From Spirochaetia bacterium UBA5368 (GTDB lineage Bacteria > Spirochaetota > UBA4802 > UBA5368): 6,890 nt of DNA. The notes beneath the pieces were generated by a model that saw nothing but the letters and a program-made list of their open reading frames with translations, was not told where the DNA came from and ran no database searches. Of this stretch, positions 5,568 to 6,890 are shown one piece after another. The stretch covers positions 1 to 6,890 of the forward strand of contig DHPI01000041.1 of assembly GCA_002407865.1 (NCBI GenBank). Reading direction: 5' to 3'. Both the position numbers and the translations under genes were made by a program. The first letter of the stretch is position 1. Each line of letters opens with the position of its first letter.

Positions 5568-6092
5568 ATGCTGCTTCACGATAAAACCGTCGGGATTCTC
5601 ATCGGCGAGGGGTTTGAAGAGCTTGAATTCTGGGTCGTGTACATGCGGCTCATAGAGGAGGGCGCCGCTGTCAAGCTTATTGGATCGCGGTCGGGCGAGG
5701 AATATCACGGTAAGCATGGCGCGTTGCCGGTGAAAAGCCGCCATTCGGCGGCTGATGTAAGGTCCGAGAATCTCGACGCCCTGCATGTGCCGGGGGGATG
5801 GGCGCCGGACCGCATACGAAGGGACAAAAACATGATTGCGCTTGTTCGTGGAATGAACGAAAAAGGCAGGATTATCGGCATGATATGCCATGGTGGTCTC
5901 GTGGGCATTTCAGCCGGGATTGTCACGGGAAAAAAGGCGACTGGCTCGGAGGGTATTAAAGACGATCTTGTCAATGCGGGCGCCGTGTGGGTCGATGCGC
6001 CTGCCTTCCGTGACGGCAATCTCGTCTGGGGACGGGTTGTGGAGGATATTCCCGCGTATTGCCGTGAATTTATTAATGCTATTGCCGGGTGA
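5568..6092 (+). CDS. DJ-1/PfpI family protein
   Basis: A 174-residue DJ-1/PfpI (class I glutamine amidotransferase-like) protein. Family members include PfpI-like proteases, glyoxalase III-type and proposed deglycase enzymes, and stress chaperones, so the exact activity is open. The N-terminal strand KTVGILIGEGFEELEF (6-21) carries the conserved acidic residue (Glu17 or Glu18). HVPGGWAPD (73-81) is the typical PGG loop. IGMICHGG (103-110) is the nucleophile elbow with the likely reactive Cys107 followed by His108. EDIPAYCREF (159-168) matches the C-terminal helix region of PfpI-type proteins. Start: AGGAGG at 5556-5561 lies 6 bp before the ATG at 5568; a nearby ATG at 5563 is out of frame. 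Co-transcription with the alpha/beta hydrolase is likely, with no promoter evident in the 31-bp gap. Role inferred: handling of reactive carbonyls or oxidative stress. Confidence 0.88.
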   Translation: MLLHDKTVGILIGEGFEELEFWVVYMRLIEEGAAVKLIGSRSGEEYHGKHGALPVKSRHSAADVRSENLDALHVPGGWAPDRIRRDKNMIALVRGMNEKGRIIGMICHGGLVGISAGIVTGKKATGSEGIKDDLVNAGAVWVDAPAFRDGNLVWGRVVEDIPAYCREFINAIAG

Positions 6093-6242
6093 GCGCCTTA
6101 TTTTGTATATTATAAACAATGATATGACGTACAACTCCGTTGTTATACGCAGCCGGCGAGTGGATGCTGTGGCATGCCGCGCCGTGTGATGCCATCGGCG
6201 GGAATTATGCAATAATTTTTACACATGTAAAGGAGATATGTA
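6093..6242 (+). promoter_or_regulatory. Leader region of htpG with small inverted repeats
   Basis: This 150-bp gap holds no gene. A weak promoter candidate is TTGCCG at 6082-6087, inside the end of the preceding gene, with TATATT at 6106-6111 after an 18-bp spacer. Small inverted repeats are ACAAC-TCC-GTTGT at 6131-6143 and TGGCAT/ATGCCA at 6170-6175 and 6189-6194. I see no CIRCE element (TTAGCACTC-N9-GAGTGCTAA) and no convincing sigma32 promoter, although htpG is often heat-shock controlled. AAAGGAG at 6229-6235 is a good ribosome site 7 bp before the htpG ATG. Read-through from the upstream operon remains possible. Confidence 0.35.
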
Positions 6243-6890
6243 ATGGGCACACATCAGTTTCAGACCGAGGTGAATCAACTCCTCCACCTCATCATTCACT
6301 CCCTGTATTCGAACAGGGAAATTTTCCTCCGCGAGCTGATATCCAACGCGTCGGATGCGCTGGATAAGCTTAAATTTCTCACCTACACGGACGAACAGTA
6401 CAAAAAAATCAGCTTCGATCCGCAAATTGATATATTTTTCAGCGAATCCGACAAAACCCTTACCGTGTCGGATAACGGCATCGGCATGAACGAGCAGGAC
6501 CTTATTGAAAATTTGGGCACGATCGCCCGTTCGGGAACCCGCTCGTTTATCGAGAAGGTCAGCGGCGACAACAAGAAAGATATAAACCTTATAGGGCAGT
6601 TCGGTGTCGGATTTTATTCGGCATACATGGTTGCCGACCGCGTTGAGGTGGTTACTCGTAAGGCGGGCGAGGAGAAGGCATGGCGGTGGAGAAGCGACGG
6701 TAAGGGCGAATACGATATAGCCGACGCGGAGCGTGATTCGCAGGGCTCAACCATTATATTGCATCTCAACGGCGAGGGCCAGGAATTCGCAAGCCGGTGG
6801 GCGATAGACAGGATAATTAAAAAGTATTCAAACCATATACCGTTCCCGATCTTTCTGCACTACATGGAAACGAAATACGAGGGCGAGGGG
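6243..6890 (+). CDS. htpG: Chaperone protein HtpG (bacterial Hsp90), N-terminal part, cut by window end
   Basis: The first 216 residues of bacterial Hsp90, an ATP-driven dimeric chaperone that remodels client proteins in the cytoplasm and helps under heat and other stress. The complete family protein is usually about 620-640 residues, so roughly a third is present, covering the GHKL ATPase domain. Hsp90 signatures are plain: QTEVNQLLHLIIHSLYSNRE (7-26), the N-box ELISNASDALDKL (31-43) with the catalytic Glu31 and Mg-binding Asn35, DNGIGM (77-82), the ATP-lid stretch LGTIARSGT (91-99), and GQFGVGFYSAYMV (118-130). The frame stays open to the last base. The ATG at 6243 has AAAGGAG 7 bp upstream. 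An ATG at 6238 followed directly by TAA overlaps the start. It lies on the same strand as the DJ-1 gene, so stress-related co-expression is possible. Confidence 0.97.
   Translation, partial: MGTHQFQTEVNQLLHLIIHSLYSNREIFLRELISNASDALDKLKFLTYTDEQYKKISFDPQIDIFFSESDKTLTVSDNGIGMNEQDLIENLGTIARSGTRSFIEKVSGDNKKDINLIGQFGVGFYSAYMVADRVEVVTRKAGEEKAWRWRSDGKGEYDIADAERDSQGSTIILHLNGEGQEFASRWAIDRIIKKYSNHIPFPIFLHYMETKYEGEG

Noticed and set aside
6101..6118. Possible extra MarR site TTTTGTATATTATAAA before htpG
   Set aside because: It matches one half of the palindrome (TTTTGTATA) but lacks the proper symmetric second half at the right spacing, and it lies in AT-rich sequence where chance matches are likely.
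6093..6242. CIRCE element or sigma32 promoter ahead of htpG
   Set aside because: I looked for TTAGCACTC-N9-GAGTGCTAA and for a CTTGAA/CCCCAT pair and found neither. Only short, weak inverted repeats are present.

Overview
The window carries seven protein genes and no tRNA, rRNA, CRISPR array or insertion sequence that I can see. Nothing fixes the species. The mix of a FadD-like acyl-CoA synthetase, a probable TatT (TRAP-transporter T-component) protein, HtpG, moderate-to-high GC genes, strong Shine-Dalgarno sites and sigma70-like promoters suggests a Gram-negative bacterium. A spirochaete or a deltaproteobacterium-like lineage (Desulfobacterota) is my best guess, by inference only.

Left part (1-3275): an unusually AT-rich leader with two 14-bp palindromes precedes a complete long-chain acyl-CoA synthetase gene on the + strand (123-2081). 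It converges on a TatT-like helical-repeat gene on the - strand (3025-2183). The 101-bp gap between the two stop codons holds two perfect inverted repeats, one next to each gene end. The TatT-like gene has its own good sigma70 promoter about 140 bp upstream.

Middle part (3276-4768): a metallo-beta-lactamase-fold hydrolase and a MarR-family regulator lie in tandem on the - strand, each with its own promoter. Two nearly identical 14-bp palindromes (GTTTTGTACAAAAC and GTTTTATACAAAAC) bracket the marR gene. Each covers the -10 element of a promoter, one for marR itself and one for the hydrolase. This is the clearest regulatory logic in the window: a self-repressing MarR switch that also controls the downstream hydrolase. 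The marR promoter is placed so that transcription should begin at or next to the ATG, which predicts a leaderless mRNA.

Right part (4769-6890): divergent from marR, a consensus-like promoter with a separate palindrome just upstream of its -35 drives an alpha/beta hydrolase (GTG start). A DJ-1/PfpI-family protein follows 31 bp later and is probably co-transcribed. After a 150-bp leader comes the 5' third of htpG (Hsp90), cut by the window edge.

The enzymes are of kinds that act on acyl or thioester substrates, other esters, or reactive carbonyls: a ligase, an MBL hydrolase, an alpha/beta hydrolase and a DJ-1 protein. With a MarR regulator and a chaperone nearby, a lipid- or electrophile-responsive locus is plausible. 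No substrate is shown by the sequence, and I see no clearly new defence or mobile system.
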